From positions 186,001-250,000 of the forward strand of contig NZ_VICC01000006.1 in the NCBI RefSeq assembly GCF_006546825.1: a stretch of DNA of 64,000 bases, in the 5' to 3' direction. The notes beneath the pieces were generated by a model that ran no database searches, had not been told where the DNA came from, and was given only the letters and a program-made list of their open reading frames with translations. The DNA comes from Actinomyces oris. GTDB taxonomy: Bacteria > Actinomycetota > Actinomycetes > Actinomycetales > Actinomycetaceae. A program made the translations under genes and the position numbers. Below are positions 33,412 through 42,345 of the stretch, piece by piece. Within the stretch, counting starts at the first letter, position 1. Each line of letters opens with the position of its first letter.

Positions 33412-34602
33412 TCAGTCCTTGATGCCGAGGTCGGCAACGACGGTGTCGGTCAGCTTCCGGGCGGAGACGTCGGATGCGATGAAGCCGGTCCCCTTGAACT
33501 TCTCGATGCCGGGCTCGATCGCGGCCCGGAACCTGGAGGCCGAGGCCTTGAACCCGTATGTCTTGAGCACCCGGACGACGACGTCCTGGTCCGCGGCGAC
33601 GTAGTCGTTGTCAACCTCGATCTTGGCGATCTCCTCGATGTGGCCCGGTACGTAGGCCGAGCCCTTCAACCAAGCCTCGGTCAGAGCCTTCGCCTCCTTG
33701 GGCTGCCGACGTACGAAGTCCCCGTTGAGTGCCACCGAGCAGCAGAACTCCTCAGCGTCGTTGTTGGCCAGCTCACGGGCCGTCCCGTTGAAGACGGGAA
33801 GCAGCGGTCCGGGGTCAGAACCCATGATGGCGTCCACCTGACCGTCAGTCAGTGCGGTCCCCAAGGAGTCCGCATCGACTGTGCGCCACGTGATGTCGCC
33901 TCCGTCCGGCTTGACGTTGATGCCGGCCTCGGACAGCCCGATCGCGAAGTAGGCGAAGGCGGATGACGACAGTGACGGCACGCCGATGGTGGTGCCTTTC
34001 AGGTCAGCCAGCTTCTGATACGGAGAGTCCTTGCGCACCACCAGGCGCAGGCAGCCGGCGTGGAGCCCCGCGGTGAGCCTGGCGTTGAGGCCGTTGTAGA
34101 TCGGCTCCAGCCAGGAGAAGAAGATTCCCGGAGCGCCAATGTACTTACCGGCGCCCACGCCGTCCTTGGTGTCCTCGGTCTGCTGGGTGCGCGCCAGCGT
34201 GACCTTCAGTCCCGCGTCGTCGAAGAAACCCCGGTGGTACGCGGCGTACAGTGGTGCGGCGCAGATGTCGCCGCCAATCACCAGGGGGAGTGCCTCGTGG
34301 GCTCCGATGACACCCTGGTTGGTGCGCCGAATCGTCAGGTACGCGCCGGTACCGACCGCGGCAGTGGCTGCGAGTCCCCCAATCGTGAGTAGCGTGCGCC
34401 GTGACGGTTTGCCGCGATGCGACTGATCCGTCTCATTGGCGTCGGGATCATCGATGTCGTCATCGGCTGCCAGAATCGCGGCGGCGTTCTCAGCCGTGAC
34501 CTCCTGAGTCTCCACGACCTCGGCCTCCGATGGGACGGAGGACAAGGAGTCGGAGGACTGGGACGGATCGGAGGAAGAAGAGGACGACGAGGACGTGGAC
34601 AT
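33412..34602 (-). CDS. ABC transporter substrate-binding protein (NMT1/SsuA-like), Tat-type signal
   Basis: A 396-residue binding protein of the nitrate/sulfonate/thiamine-precursor group (GAHEALPLVIGGDICAAPLYAAYHRGFFDDAGLKV is spread over about 95-130). Unusually, about 62 acidic and Ser-rich residues precede a twin-arginine signal, KPSRRTLLTIGGLAATAAVG (Arg 68-69). There is no lipobox, so anchoring by the uncleaved helix or release are both possible. The ATG at 34602 follows AGGAG (CTACAGGAGAAACC). The substrate is not identifiable from sequence; the Cys-rich leader upstream points to a sulfur source such as a sulfonate. Confidence 0.88.
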   Translation of the reverse strand: MSTSSSSSSSSDPSQSSDSLSSVPSEAEVVETQEVTAENAAAILAADDDIDDPDANETDQSHRGKPSRRTLLTIGGLAATAAVGTGAYLTIRRTNQGVIGAHEALPLVIGGDICAAPLYAAYHRGFFDDAGLKVTLARTQQTEDTKDGVGAGKYIGAPGIFFSWLEPIYNGLNARLTAGLHAGCLRLVVRKDSPYQKLADLKGTTIGVPSLSSSAFAYFAIGLSEAGINVKPDGGDITWRTVDADSLGTALTDGQVDAIMGSDPGPLLPVFNGTARELANNDAEEFCCSVALNGDFVRRQPKEAKALTEAWLKGSAYVPGHIEEIAKIEVDNDYVAADQDVVVRVLKTYGFKASASRFRAAIEPGIEKFKGTGFIASDVSARKLTDTVVADLGIKD

Positions 34603-34897
34603 GGTTTCTCCTGTAGTGGTGGGAACGGGCCTCGATGCGCATGACGCAGCAGCGTCCCAGTGAAAATGGTGGAGGAGGAGCACGAGAAGCCGAGCGGAGC
34701 AAGCCGAGTAAGTGCGGACACAGCCTCAGGCCATCAGAGCGTGTGAAAGGGCGTCTCCGTACTCTGGCGAGCGGAAAATACGCGGCACGGGAGCCCACGA
34801 CGTCATGGCCGGTTGTCGTTCTCGGCCGGCGTCAACGCTGCTTTGAGGCGTCGTCACGCTCCCCGGGCAGGTTCAGCGCCGGGGGGAGGGGACGGAA
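34603..34897 (-). promoter_or_regulatory. Leader region between Cys-rich peptide and importer operon
   Basis: 295 bases on the minus strand from the leader peptide stop to the binding-protein start. Just after the peptide stop, CTCCCC and GGGGAG (plus-strand 34862-34888 region) can pair across about 18 bases. A GCCGGC/CCGGCC pair lies near 34807-34830. These are candidates for alternative structures of an attenuator. A 15-base segment, CGTCACGCTCCCCGG (34852-34866), recurs with one change at 35007-35021 in the promoter. Confidence 0.4.
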
Positions 34898-34993
34898 TCA
34901 ACAGGCTCGACAACAACACATCTGCGCACCACACATGACCGCGAGCGCCTGTGCGCCAGGAGCGGTTGTGGCCGTAAGAACGATGTGCGTCAT
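34898..34993 (-). CDS. Cysteine-rich leader peptide (31 residues)
   Basis: A small reading frame starting ATG at 34993 and ending TGA at 34900-34898. The C-terminal half reads MCGAQMCCCRAC, with five Cys in 11 residues, three of them consecutive; the first half is Thr/Ala-rich without Cys. ACCCTA (35001-35006, i.e. TAGGGT on the minus strand) lies 7 bases before the ATG, so the message is predicted to be leaderless and the peptide to be translated first. Cys-rich upstream ORFs in mycobacteria and other actinobacteria regulate sulfur assimilation operons through ribosome stalling at Cys codons. Here it lies 295 bases upstream of an SsuA-like binding protein on the same strand. Confidence 0.75.
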   Translation of the reverse strand: MTHIVLTATTAPGAQALAVMCGAQMCCCRAC

Positions 34994-35000
34994 GACGACT

Positions 35001-35006
35001 ACCCTA
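35001..35006 (-). promoter_or_regulatory. Predicted -10 TAGGGT for the leader peptide and ABC importer
   Basis: On the minus strand TAGGGT is followed by 7 bases and the leader peptide ATG. TTGCAT (plus-strand 35026-35031) lies 19 bases upstream and may serve as -35. The promoter region contains the repeated segment described at 35007-35021. Confidence 0.5.
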
Positions 35007-35077
35007 CGCCACGCTCCCCGGAACAATGCAAGCCTGCCATGCGTCCCATGATGCGAGCCTCCCATCGCCGGATCACT

Positions 35078-35119
35078 GTGGAACCGATACGTGGAACCGA
35101 TACTGAGTGGCTGTAAAGT
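35078..35119 (+). promoter_or_regulatory. Tandem 13-bp repeat and -10 TAAAGT before the esterase gene
   Basis: GTGGAACCGATAC occurs twice head to tail (35078-35090 and 35091-35103). The second copy covers the expected -35 position of the -10 element TAAAGT (35114-35119). A GTG start follows 7 bases after it, so the gene is probably leaderless and the repeat is a good operator candidate. Confidence 0.55.
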
Positions 35120-35126
35120 CGGCGAC

Positions 35127-36590
35127 GTGAGTGGGGGGTGTGGCGATCAACCGCCTGTGCCGCAGGCACGGTGGAGACAGCTGGCCGCGACTCCTGTGGC
35201 CCAGGACGGTGGCCCGCTTCGCATCACCCCGGCGTGGTGGCCTCCGGTTCCTGACGATTCAGCCTTGGCCGCTGCCGCGGTGCACGGCACTCCCGTCCTG
35301 GGGGAGGGACACATCATCAACGGGGTTGAGATGGTGGAGGCGAGCTTCCTGTGGCGTGATGACCACCGGCACGGCGCCAGCCCCAGTGTGCTCATCCATC
35401 TCAATACCCTGACCGACAACCATCGCGCTCACATCGCGCCGGCACTGGCCGCCCGGGTTCCCGGGACCGGCTGGTGGGCGCTTCACGTCCTGCTGCCGCA
35501 GGATGCGCTCTTGAGCTACCGGATCGTTGTGACTCATGACGCCCTGCCTGACGATGCCGGGGCCCGACGCGAGTGCTGGAAGCGCGTTCATGCACTGGGA
35601 CGGCCCGATCCTCTCAATCCCCACCGGCTGCATGACGGCTTCGGTCTGGTGTCCTCGCTATGGGCGGGCCCCAAGGCCATGCTGCACCCGGATTGGATGA
35701 TCGGCTCGGGAGCTTCGGCAGAGGGGGCGTGGCAGGCGCTGAGCCGTCCCCAGGATGAACACGACAGGTACGTCCTCCGGTTCGACCTGGAGAACGAGGT
35801 GCTCACAGACTTTGATGAGCCGGGAGACCCCGGACGGCGAGTCACACTGTGGTGCGGGGGCCGTGTCCAGGAGGGCTCCTGCGGGCACAGTGAGCGGGGT
35901 CTGCTGATCCTGCTCGACGGAAACATCTGGCGTGGTAACCATGCCGTCGATCACCTGGCCCCCAGATCCCGCCAATGGGATGTGCTGCTCATCGACTCCG
36001 GCAGCCTGGCCATGCGCTCACGCGACCTGGGGGATCCGCGACGCAGCAGAGAACTGCTCCGTAGGTGTCTGCAGGCGGCACATCGGGCCGTCTGCGGACG
36101 AGGCTGCAGGATAGCTGTGTCCTCTGAGGATGGTGCTGGTTGCATGTGGCGCCCGGATCGGATCGTGGTGGCTGGGCAGTCTTTGGGAGGGGTTGCTGCG
36201 GCCGACCTGGTTCTGCGTCATCCCGAGCTGGCTACTCGTGCCATTGTCCAGTCCGGATCCTTCTGGCTCGGCTCTCAGCGCCGAGGCGAGGGTGAAGGGG
36301 AGCTGCTGCGCTGGTTGCGTCACCGCTCCGAGGCCCGGAGCCTGCAACGCCCAAGAAGCGACCAGCATCCTCATGATGGCCATGGGCTGGGGGCGCGACT
36401 GGTGGTCCAGTGCGGGGTCCATGAAGACGGCCTGCGTCAGGGGGCTCGCACCGTCTCAGAGCTTCTTGGGGTCGAAGGAGCGCTGCTCGAGTATCGCGAG
36501 GAGCGTGGCGGGCACGATTACGCCTGGTGGCGTCATGCCTTGTCGTGGGGGCTTGACGCTCATGAGCAGGACCTGGGGTTCTGCTCATGA
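35127..36590 (+). CDS. Enterochelin esterase-like alpha/beta hydrolase (Fes type)
   Basis: A 487-residue protein. The N-terminal part has EASFLWRDD, the N-terminal domain pattern of Fes esterases, followed by a loop-rich region. The hydrolase half contains LLILLDGNIWRG, the nucleophile elbow VVAGQSLGGVAA and the catalytic His in REERGGHDYAWWRHAL. Fes enzymes open ferric-siderophore trilactones in the cytoplasm to release iron. There is no signal peptide. No siderophore uptake genes are adjacent, so the substrate is uncertain. The start is the GTG at 35127 because TAAAGT lies 7 bases upstream; an in-frame codon at 35091 would put the start inside the repeat. Confidence 0.82.
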   Translation: MSGGCGDQPPVPQARWRQLAATPVAQDGGPLRITPAWWPPVPDDSALAAAAVHGTPVLGEGHIINGVEMVEASFLWRDDHRHGASPSVLIHLNTLTDNHRAHIAPALAARVPGTGWWALHVLLPQDALLSYRIVVTHDALPDDAGARRECWKRVHALGRPDPLNPHRLHDGFGLVSSLWAGPKAMLHPDWMIGSGASAEGAWQALSRPQDEHDRYVLRFDLENEVLTDFDEPGDPGRRVTLWCGGRVQEGSCGHSERGLLILLDGNIWRGNHAVDHLAPRSRQWDVLLIDSGSLAMRSRDLGDPRRSRELLRRCLQAAHRAVCGRGCRIAVSSEDGAGCMWRPDRIVVAGQSLGGVAAADLVLRHPELATRAIVQSGSFWLGSQRRGEGEGELLRWLRHRSEARSLQRPRSDQHPHDGHGLGARLVVQCGVHEDGLRQGARTVSELLGVEGALLEYREERGGHDYAWWRHALSWGLDAHEQDLGFCS

Positions 36591-36998
36591 GCCACCTGAG
36601 GTGCTCCGCGTGCGGCTGTCGCCAGCTCGGGGCGCGCTGCAGGGGCGGATCTACTGCGCAAATAAAACCGTGACACAAAAGAAATCTTGGCAACAAAGGG
36701 GTCACGTATCCCAATTTATCGTTACCATTGCTCGAGTTTCCTCAAGTCTCCCGGTTCTGAATGGTCTCAACCCGACCGATTGACGGGTTACCGCTGTGTA
36801 TACTTAACCCGGAATCGACAACGCGGACGATGTTTTCGGGTGATAGCGGATTCTTAGAAGGGAGGCGTCCGTCTATCATCGTTCGCGAAAGGCAGTCGCG
36901 CCTGCTTCGTGGTGCGTCCTTTCCTCGTGCATCTCGGTTGTCAACCATGTGCTGTACGAGTAAGTCCATCTGCCCCTGCCCATGAACGAGACCACGTC
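36591..36998 (+). promoter_or_regulatory. AT-richer upstream region of the surface-protein genes
   Basis: A 408-base gap with unusually low GC for this genome (runs such as AAATAAAACC and CCCAATTTATC). TATACT (36799-36804) is a consensus-like -10. TTCTTA (36851-36856), 17 bases, then TATCAT (36874-36879) is a second possible promoter. AAGGGAGG (36858-36865) looks like a ribosome binding site but no start codon follows it at the right distance. I see no gene in this stretch. Confidence 0.4.
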
Positions 36999-39497
36999 AT
37001 GCAATACGCTCAGCGGCTGCTTGCCGCCCTCCCTTCCATCAGGAGCGGCCTGCGCGCGATTCTTGCTGTTCTGACAGCCTTCGGCATTGTTCTGGCCACC
37101 GCCGGTGTTGCCGCCATGCCCCTTTTGAATGCAGGCAATGCTGTTGAGGACTATGAGAGCGGCTCGGCCTGCCACCCCGCAGCCAGAATGGTCTACCCCG
37201 AGGGCCAGTCGGCGCCCGAGTACGTGGTGCCGGTCTATGAGACCGGGTTCGGCGTGGGGGTCGAGTCGATCCTGTCGGGCTGGTGCAGTTCCGCTGGGGA
37301 GGTCCTGGAGGACCCCACCATCACGCTCAACGTCGTCGAGGGCAGGACCGTCACTCCCTACCTGCTTCCAGGTATCAAGGCCGAGCTTGAGCGTCCGGCT
37401 CCCGCCAACGGCGAGCAGGACGTGTTCATCCCGACTGACTACCTCGTCAAGGGCGTGCGTCAGGCCACCGGAGACAAAGGCTGGGAGGTCGGCACGAAGG
37501 TCTTCAGCCTCACCTACACCAGTGGAACGGTGAGTGCGACCACGGGCCTGTTCTCCTTTGTCAAGCAGGACCCGGATGTCATCAATCCTCCGGCTCCCGA
37601 GCCGACTCCCGAGCCGTCGCCGGAGCCGACTCCCGAACCCTCTGCGGAGCCCACCGCGGAGCCTACCGCGGAGCCGACTCCTGAACCCTCTGCGGAGCCG
37701 AGTGCTGCACCCGGTCCGGAGCCGACTGCTGAACCGACGGCCGCACCTACTGCGGAACCGGCTCCTCATGCCTCGACTGAGCCGTCGCCGGCACCCTCGG
37801 CGTCTCCCACGCCGGTACCGACACCGACGCCTTCACCGAGTCCCTCCGCGGCACCCAGTCCGTCGGCAGCCCCCTCACCGACTCCTTCTGCGGCGCCCAG
37901 CCCGACGGCCAGTCCTTCCGCGGCTGCCTCACCCAGCTCGTCGCCCTCGCCTTCCAAGTCGCCCAAGCCGGCTGCCTCTACCCAGCCGAGCGCGACCGCT
38001 AAGACGTGCCAGGTCAAGCCCGCCGTCCAGGTGCTCGGTTCCGATGGCTCGGATCTCCAGGGGGTAGAGCCCTCCTACGACCCGGATACTGCAGTCAGGG
38101 TCCGGGGTACGGGCTGGTGCTCGCAGGGGACGATGCTCGACGGCGAGAAGCCGGTCGAGATCAAGGTCGCGGCCTACGGCGGGTACGTGGTTCCGGGAAC
38201 GCTCTCGGTTCCCGTCACCTTCCGTCACGGGTCCTTCGACGCCCAGCTCAACCTGTCGGCCCTCTACGCCGGGGGGAAGGTCGACAAGGGGCGCTACTAC
38301 CTGCAGCTCTCGCCCATCGATTCCGGACTGACGGCCGCGACCAACATCTTCGCCCTCAACAAGGCCGTCGCCCCGCAGCCCACGCCGGAGCCGTCCCCCG
38401 CGCCGAGCCCGGCTCCTACTGCGACCGCGGAGCCCTCGGCCACTGCGGAGCCCACCAGCGAACCCGCACCGGAGCCGACTGGTTCACCCACCAGCCCTGC
38501 TCCCGCACCCTCGGCTGCTCCGTCGTCGGAGCCCTCCGCCTCGCCCTCCCCCACGGCCCGCCCCTCCGAGACGGCGTCCCCGGCTCCTGCACCTCAGACC
38601 ACCGAACCCGACCAGAACGCTCCGAAGCCGATCCCGGATGACAGTGGGCGCCCCGGAACGGACAACGCCGCGGGCAACAACCCAGGTGGCAATCCCGGCG
38701 GCTCGGGTTCCGGCTCGGGCGCTGGTTCAGGTGCGGGCGCGGACACAGGCGCAGGCAGCCAGGCCGACTCCTCCGCGCCGCAGGCCCCCGATGCTGGATC
38801 GGACTCCCGTTCGACCTCGCAGGACGGCTCCGCCCAACAACCGGCCAACGCTGGGGCGGCGCCCGCCCCGAACGCCGGTGGCTCAGGAGGCGAACGCGCC
38901 CATGCCTCGGAAGACTCCGCGGCCTCGGCGCAGGCCTCGCCTGAGGCTGACGCGAGCTCACAGCGCACCGTCCGTCCGGACCGGAGCCCGGTGGCCCCGG
39001 TGACCAGCGCGGCCCACTTGAGCGCGGACAACGCCGGCTCCCTGTCCGGCTCCCGCCAGGGCAACATCGTCAACCTCGTCCTGCCCAAGTCCAAGGCGCA
39101 GGCGGGCGAGTGGGTCTCGGTGTTCGTCTTCCCCGGCGCCACCACGAAGGGATGGGTGCAGGTTGATGATGCCAACAGCGTCTCCATCGATATCTCAACA
39201 TTCGACTCCGGCTCCTACGAGCTGGCGGTGGCCGATCGCGACAACAGCCTCCTGGGATGGGCGAAGCTGGAGATCTCCTCTGCGTCCTTCGATCCTCGCA
39301 ACCCGGCACAGGCTCAGCTGCTGACCTTCCCGGACACCGCGGCTGCGCCCACCAAGGGCTTGAGTGCCAACGACATGCTCCTGGGGAGCGCCGGAGGGCT
39401 GCTGGTCGTCGGCGCCGTGAGCCTGCTGGTCGCCGCGTTCTCCGGGATGCCGCTGCGCGCACCACGGACCACCCTGCGGCTTCCGCGCAGGCGCTGA
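36999..39497 (+). CDS. Large secreted, membrane-anchored surface protein with duplicated domain and Pro-rich stalks
   Basis: An 832-residue protein I do not recognise. Signal peptide about 1-40. Domain A (about 45-195) and domain B (about 336-458) are related: each has Cys, 37 residues, then GWCS (Cys58/96 and Cys336/374), followed by similar strands. Between them is a 140-residue Pro/Glu/Thr/Ser/Ala stalk with repeated EPTPEPS units (196-335). A second stalk (460-545), a Gly/Ala/Asn-rich stretch (550-660), a C-terminal beta domain (690-775), a membrane helix (794-816) and the basic tail RLPRRR complete it. There is no LPxTG motif; TFPDTA lies 20 residues before the helix. The start is ATG at 36999; in-frame codons upstream to 36909 have no ribosome binding site. 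The partner gene follows after 76 bases. Confidence 0.75.
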   Translation: MQYAQRLLAALPSIRSGLRAILAVLTAFGIVLATAGVAAMPLLNAGNAVEDYESGSACHPAARMVYPEGQSAPEYVVPVYETGFGVGVESILSGWCSSAGEVLEDPTITLNVVEGRTVTPYLLPGIKAELERPAPANGEQDVFIPTDYLVKGVRQATGDKGWEVGTKVFSLTYTSGTVSATTGLFSFVKQDPDVINPPAPEPTPEPSPEPTPEPSAEPTAEPTAEPTPEPSAEPSAAPGPEPTAEPTAAPTAEPAPHASTEPSPAPSASPTPVPTPTPSPSPSAAPSPSAAPSPTPSAAPSPTASPSAAASPSSSPSPSKSPKPAASTQPSATAKTCQVKPAVQVLGSDGSDLQGVEPSYDPDTAVRVRGTGWCSQGTMLDGEKPVEIKVAAYGGYVVPGTLSVPVTFRHGSFDAQLNLSALYAGGKVDKGRYYLQLSPIDSGLTAATNIFALNKAVAPQPTPEPSPAPSPAPTATAEPSATAEPTSEPAPEPTGSPTSPAPAPSAAPSSEPSASPSPTARPSETASPAPAPQTTEPDQNAPKPIPDDSGRPGTDNAAGNNPGGNPGGSGSGSGAGSGAGADTGAGSQADSSAPQAPDAGSDSRSTSQDGSAQQPANAGAAPAPNAGGSGGERAHASEDSAASAQASPEADASSQRTVRPDRSPVAPVTSAAHLSADNAGSLSGSRQGNIVNLVLPKSKAQAGEWVSVFVFPGATTKGWVQVDDANSVSIDISTFDSGSYELAVADRDNSLLGWAKLEISSASFDPRNPAQAQLLTFPDTAAAPTKGLSANDMLLGSAGGLLVVGAVSLLVAAFSGMPLRAPRTTLRLPRRR

Positions 39498-39573
39498 GAC
39501 GGTGTACTAGGAGAGCGTCAATGACATCGTCAAGGGGCCGGAGCACGCGGCCGTGGAAAGGAGGTGTGAGCAG

Positions 39574-40365
39574 ATGATCCGGATATTCCGGACGACTGAG
39601 CGCGTACGGCGTGAGCGGCGTCCCGTGCCGAGTCGGCATCGGAGTGCCTTGAGGCGCCTCCAAGGGTCACCTCGGATGCTGGTCATCGTCTGCTCCGTGC
39701 TCCTGGCATCCCTGGTGGCGGTGGTCTCCACGAGCCCCGTCGCCAGCGCGGACACCAAAACCGGTCCTTCCACCACAGGAACCGCCTCAACAGTCAGCCC
39801 CTCGACGGTCGCTGTCGGAGGAACGATCATGTACACGCTGTCGGGATTCCCCAGCGGCGTGACGGTCCAGGTCCTCATCGACGACGGTGCCCTGGTCGCC
39901 TCGCGCCCCGGGGAGTCCGAGGTGGTCACCACGATCACCGTCAAGAAGGACGGCACTGCCGCAGGCTCCTTCGAGCTGCCCGAGTACGTCGAGCAGGGCA
40001 ACCACTGGCTGCGATTCCGGGTCTTCGGGGCCCAGGGGGAGAGCGGCCAGGAGGGCAACGCGGCGGACTACACCAACAAGAGCCCCTACTTCACGGTATC
40101 GGGTGTCACGGTCATAGGCGGGTCCGCCCCTCCCACCGTTCCGCCGGCTCCCACCCCACCGCCCCGTCAGGTCGCGGCCTCGGGCCGGGCCAACGGCACC
40201 GCCGCCGGCATTCAAGCCGCGGGGCCAGGTGGCGAGTCGGCCGGTTTCCCAATCATCGGTGCCTTCGTCCTCGGGCTCAGCGTGATCCTGGTGGTGCTGT
40301 CGGTGCTCGTGGCGATCAACCGTCGCAGGATGGCTGCCTATCAACGTCGTCGGGCCATGGCCTGA
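39574..40365 (+). CDS. Secreted, C-terminally anchored Ig-like protein
   Basis: A 263-residue protein of unknown function. A very basic 34-residue N-terminus precedes a signal helix (LVIVCSVLLASLVAVVST). An Ig-like or beta-sandwich domain (about 65-175; VSPSTVAVGGTIMYTLSGF), a PPTVPPAPTPPPR linker and a C-terminal membrane helix with basic tail (INRRRMAAYQRRRAMA) follow. The layout mirrors the larger protein upstream, and both probably face the cell surface together. The ATG at 39574 follows AAAGGAGGTG, a perfect anti-Shine-Dalgarno match. The GTG at 39553 lies upstream of that site. Confidence 0.75.
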   Translation: MIRIFRTTERVRRERRPVPSRHRSALRRLQGSPRMLVIVCSVLLASLVAVVSTSPVASADTKTGPSTTGTASTVSPSTVAVGGTIMYTLSGFPSGVTVQVLIDDGALVASRPGESEVVTTITVKKDGTAAGSFELPEYVEQGNHWLRFRVFGAQGESGQEGNAADYTNKSPYFTVSGVTVIGGSAPPTVPPAPTPPPRQVAASGRANGTAAGIQAAGPGGESAGFPIIGAFVLGLSVILVVLSVLVAINRRRMAAYQRRRAMA

Positions 40366-40387
40366 GGACTGAGACCCGAGCTCCTTG

Positions 40388-40393
40388 TAAACT
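40388..40393 (+). promoter_or_regulatory. Predicted -10 TAAACT for aspS
   Basis: TAAACT lies 78 bases before the aspS start in the 106-base gap after the surface-protein gene. The leader ends with GGAAGGA (40456-40462). Confidence 0.4.
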
Positions 40394-40471
40394 GCCGCCG
40401 GCGCCCACCCGTCTCGTGGTGCGCCCCGACGGGCACCGGCTCAGTGCCCCACACGGAAGGAACTCAGCACC

Positions 40472-42265
40472 GTGCTGCGAACCCGAACCGCAGGCTCCCT
40501 GCGCGCCTCAGACATAGGCCAGGTCGTCACCCTCACCGGATGGGTGGATCGACGTCGTGACCACGGAGGCGTGGCCTTCATCGACTTGCGGGACGCCTCG
40601 GGGATCGCCCAGGTTGTCATCCGCGAGGAGATCGCCCACGACCTGCGCGCCGAGTACGTCCTGGCCGTCACCGGGGAGGTGAGCGCCAGGCCCGAAGGCA
40701 ACGCCAACCCGAACCTGCCCACCGGCGAGATCGAGGTCGTCGTCTCCGACGTTGAGATTCTCAACGCCTCCGCGCCGCTGCCCTTCCAGGTCTCCGATCA
40801 TGCCGAGGACGCCGGACAGGTCGGCGAGGAGGCGCGTCTGCGCTACCGCTACCTCGACCTTCGGCGCAGCGCCATGCAGCACGCCATCCGCCTGCGGGCC
40901 AAGGTCAGCCAGGCCGCCCGCAGAGTCCTGGACTCCCATGACTTCGTGGAGATCGAGACCCCCACCCTGACCCGCTCCACCCCGGAGGGCGCCCGCGACT
41001 TCCTGGTCCCGGCTCGACTGGCACCGGGCTCCTGGTACGCCCTGCCGCAGAGCCCGCAGCTGTTCAAGCAGCTCCTCATGGTGGCCGGCATGGAGCGCTA
41101 CTACCAGATCGCCCGCTGCTACCGCGATGAGGACTTCCGCGCCGACCGCCAGCCCGAGTTCACCCAGCTCGACGTGGAGATGAGCTTCGTCGAGCAGGAC
41201 GACGTCATCGCCGTCGCCGAGGACGTGCTGCGTGAGGTGTGGGCGCTCATCGACTACGAGCTGTCCACGCCCATCGCCCGCATGACCTACCACGACGCCA
41301 TGGAGAGGTACGGCTCGGACAAGCCCGACCTGCGCTTCGGCTGCGAGCTGGTGGACCTGACCGACTACTTCAAGGACACCACCTTCCGGGTCTTCCAGAA
41401 CCCCTACGTGGGCGCGGTCGTCATGCCCGGAGGGGCCTCCCAGTCCCGACGTACCTTCGACGCCTGGCAGGAGTGGGCCAAGCAGCGCGGCGCCAAGGGC
41501 CTGGCTTACGTCACCGTCGCCGAGGACGGGACCCTTGGTGGGCCCGTCGCCAAGAACATCACCGACGCCGAGCGCGAGGGCCTGGCCCAGGCCGCCGGCG
41601 CCGCGCCCGGCGACTGCATCTTCTTCGCCGCCGGCCCCGTGGACTCCTCGCGCGCCCTGCTGGGCGCCGCCCGTTTGGAGATCGGCAAGCGCTGCGGCCT
41701 CATCGAAGACAACGAGTGGTCCTTCGTGTGGGTCGTGGACGCCCCCCTGTTCAAGCCCTCTGCCGAGGCCAAGGCCGATGGCGACGTGGCCCTGGGCAAG
41801 TCCGCCTGGACCGCGGTCCACCACGCCTTCACCTCGCCCAAGCCCGAGTGCCTGGAGACCTTCGACACCGACCCGGGAAGCGCCTTGGCCTACGCCTACG
41901 ACATCGTCTGCAACGGCAACGAGATCGGTGGCGGCTCCATCCGTATCCACCGCAGCGACGTCCAGGAGCGCGTCTTCAACGTCATGGGGATCGGCGAGCA
42001 GGAGGCCCAGGAGAAGTTCGGCTTCCTGCTGGACGCCTTCAAGTTCGGTGCTCCGCCGCACGGCGGCATCGCCTTCGGCTGGGACCGCATCGTCTCCCTG
42101 CTGACCCGGGCCGACTCCATCCGCGACGTCATCGCCTTCCCCAAGTCCGGTGGCGGCTTCGACCCGCTGACCGAGGCACCCGCCCCGATCACGCCCGAAC
42201 AGCGCAAGGAGGCCGGGGTCGACGCCGTCCCGGACAACGACTCCGGCTCTGCGGCGCAGGGCTAA
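40472..42265 (+). CDS. aspS: Aspartyl-tRNA synthetase
   Basis: A 597-residue class IIb synthetase. The OB-fold anticodon domain has [24 protein letters not shown]. Motif 1 is in [18 protein letters not shown], motif 2 in [18 protein letters not shown], motif 3 in [13 protein letters not shown]. The roughly 100-residue bacterial GAD insertion (about 300-410) is present. Whether it is discriminating or also charges tRNA-Asn cannot be decided from the window. The start is GTG at 40472 with GGAAGGA 10 bases upstream. Confidence 0.95.
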   Translation: MLRTRTAGSLRASDIGQVVTLTGWVDRRRDHGGVAFIDLRDASGIAQVVIREEIAHDLRAEYVLAVTGEVSARPEGNANPNLPTGEIEVVVSDVEILNASAPLPFQVSDHAEDAGQVGEEARLRYRYLDLRRSAMQHAIRLRAKVSQAARRVLDSHDFVEIETPTLTRSTPEGARDFLVPARLAPGSWYALPQSPQLFKQLLMVAGMERYYQIARCYRDEDFRADRQPEFTQLDVEMSFVEQDDVIAVAEDVLREVWALIDYELSTPIARMTYHDAMERYGSDKPDLRFGCELVDLTDYFKDTTFRVFQNPYVGAVVMPGGASQSRRTFDAWQEWAKQRGAKGLAYVTVAEDGTLGGPVAKNITDAEREGLAQAAGAAPGDCIFFAAGPVDSSRALLGAARLEIGKRCGLIEDNEWSFVWVVDAPLFKPSAEAKADGDVALGKSAWTAVHHAFTSPKPECLETFDTDPGSALAYAYDIVCNGNEIGGGSIRIHRSDVQERVFNVMGIGEQEAQEKFGFLLDAFKFGAPPHGGIAFGWDRIVSLLTRADSIRDVIAFPKSGGGFDPLTEAPAPITPEQRKEAGVDAVPDNDSGSAAQG

Positions 42266-42345
42266 CAGCAAGGGACGAAGCAAATCTGCGTTCGCAGGTC
42301 GCGTCGTTGGGTAAGGACCTGCGGACGGCGCGCTGATCCCGGCGC

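Noticed and set aside
37597-38600. Dense repeats that might suggest a CRISPR array or minisatellite
   Set aside because: The repeats are in frame and encode Pro/Glu/Thr/Ser stalks of the surface protein. There are no constant-length repeats with unique spacers.
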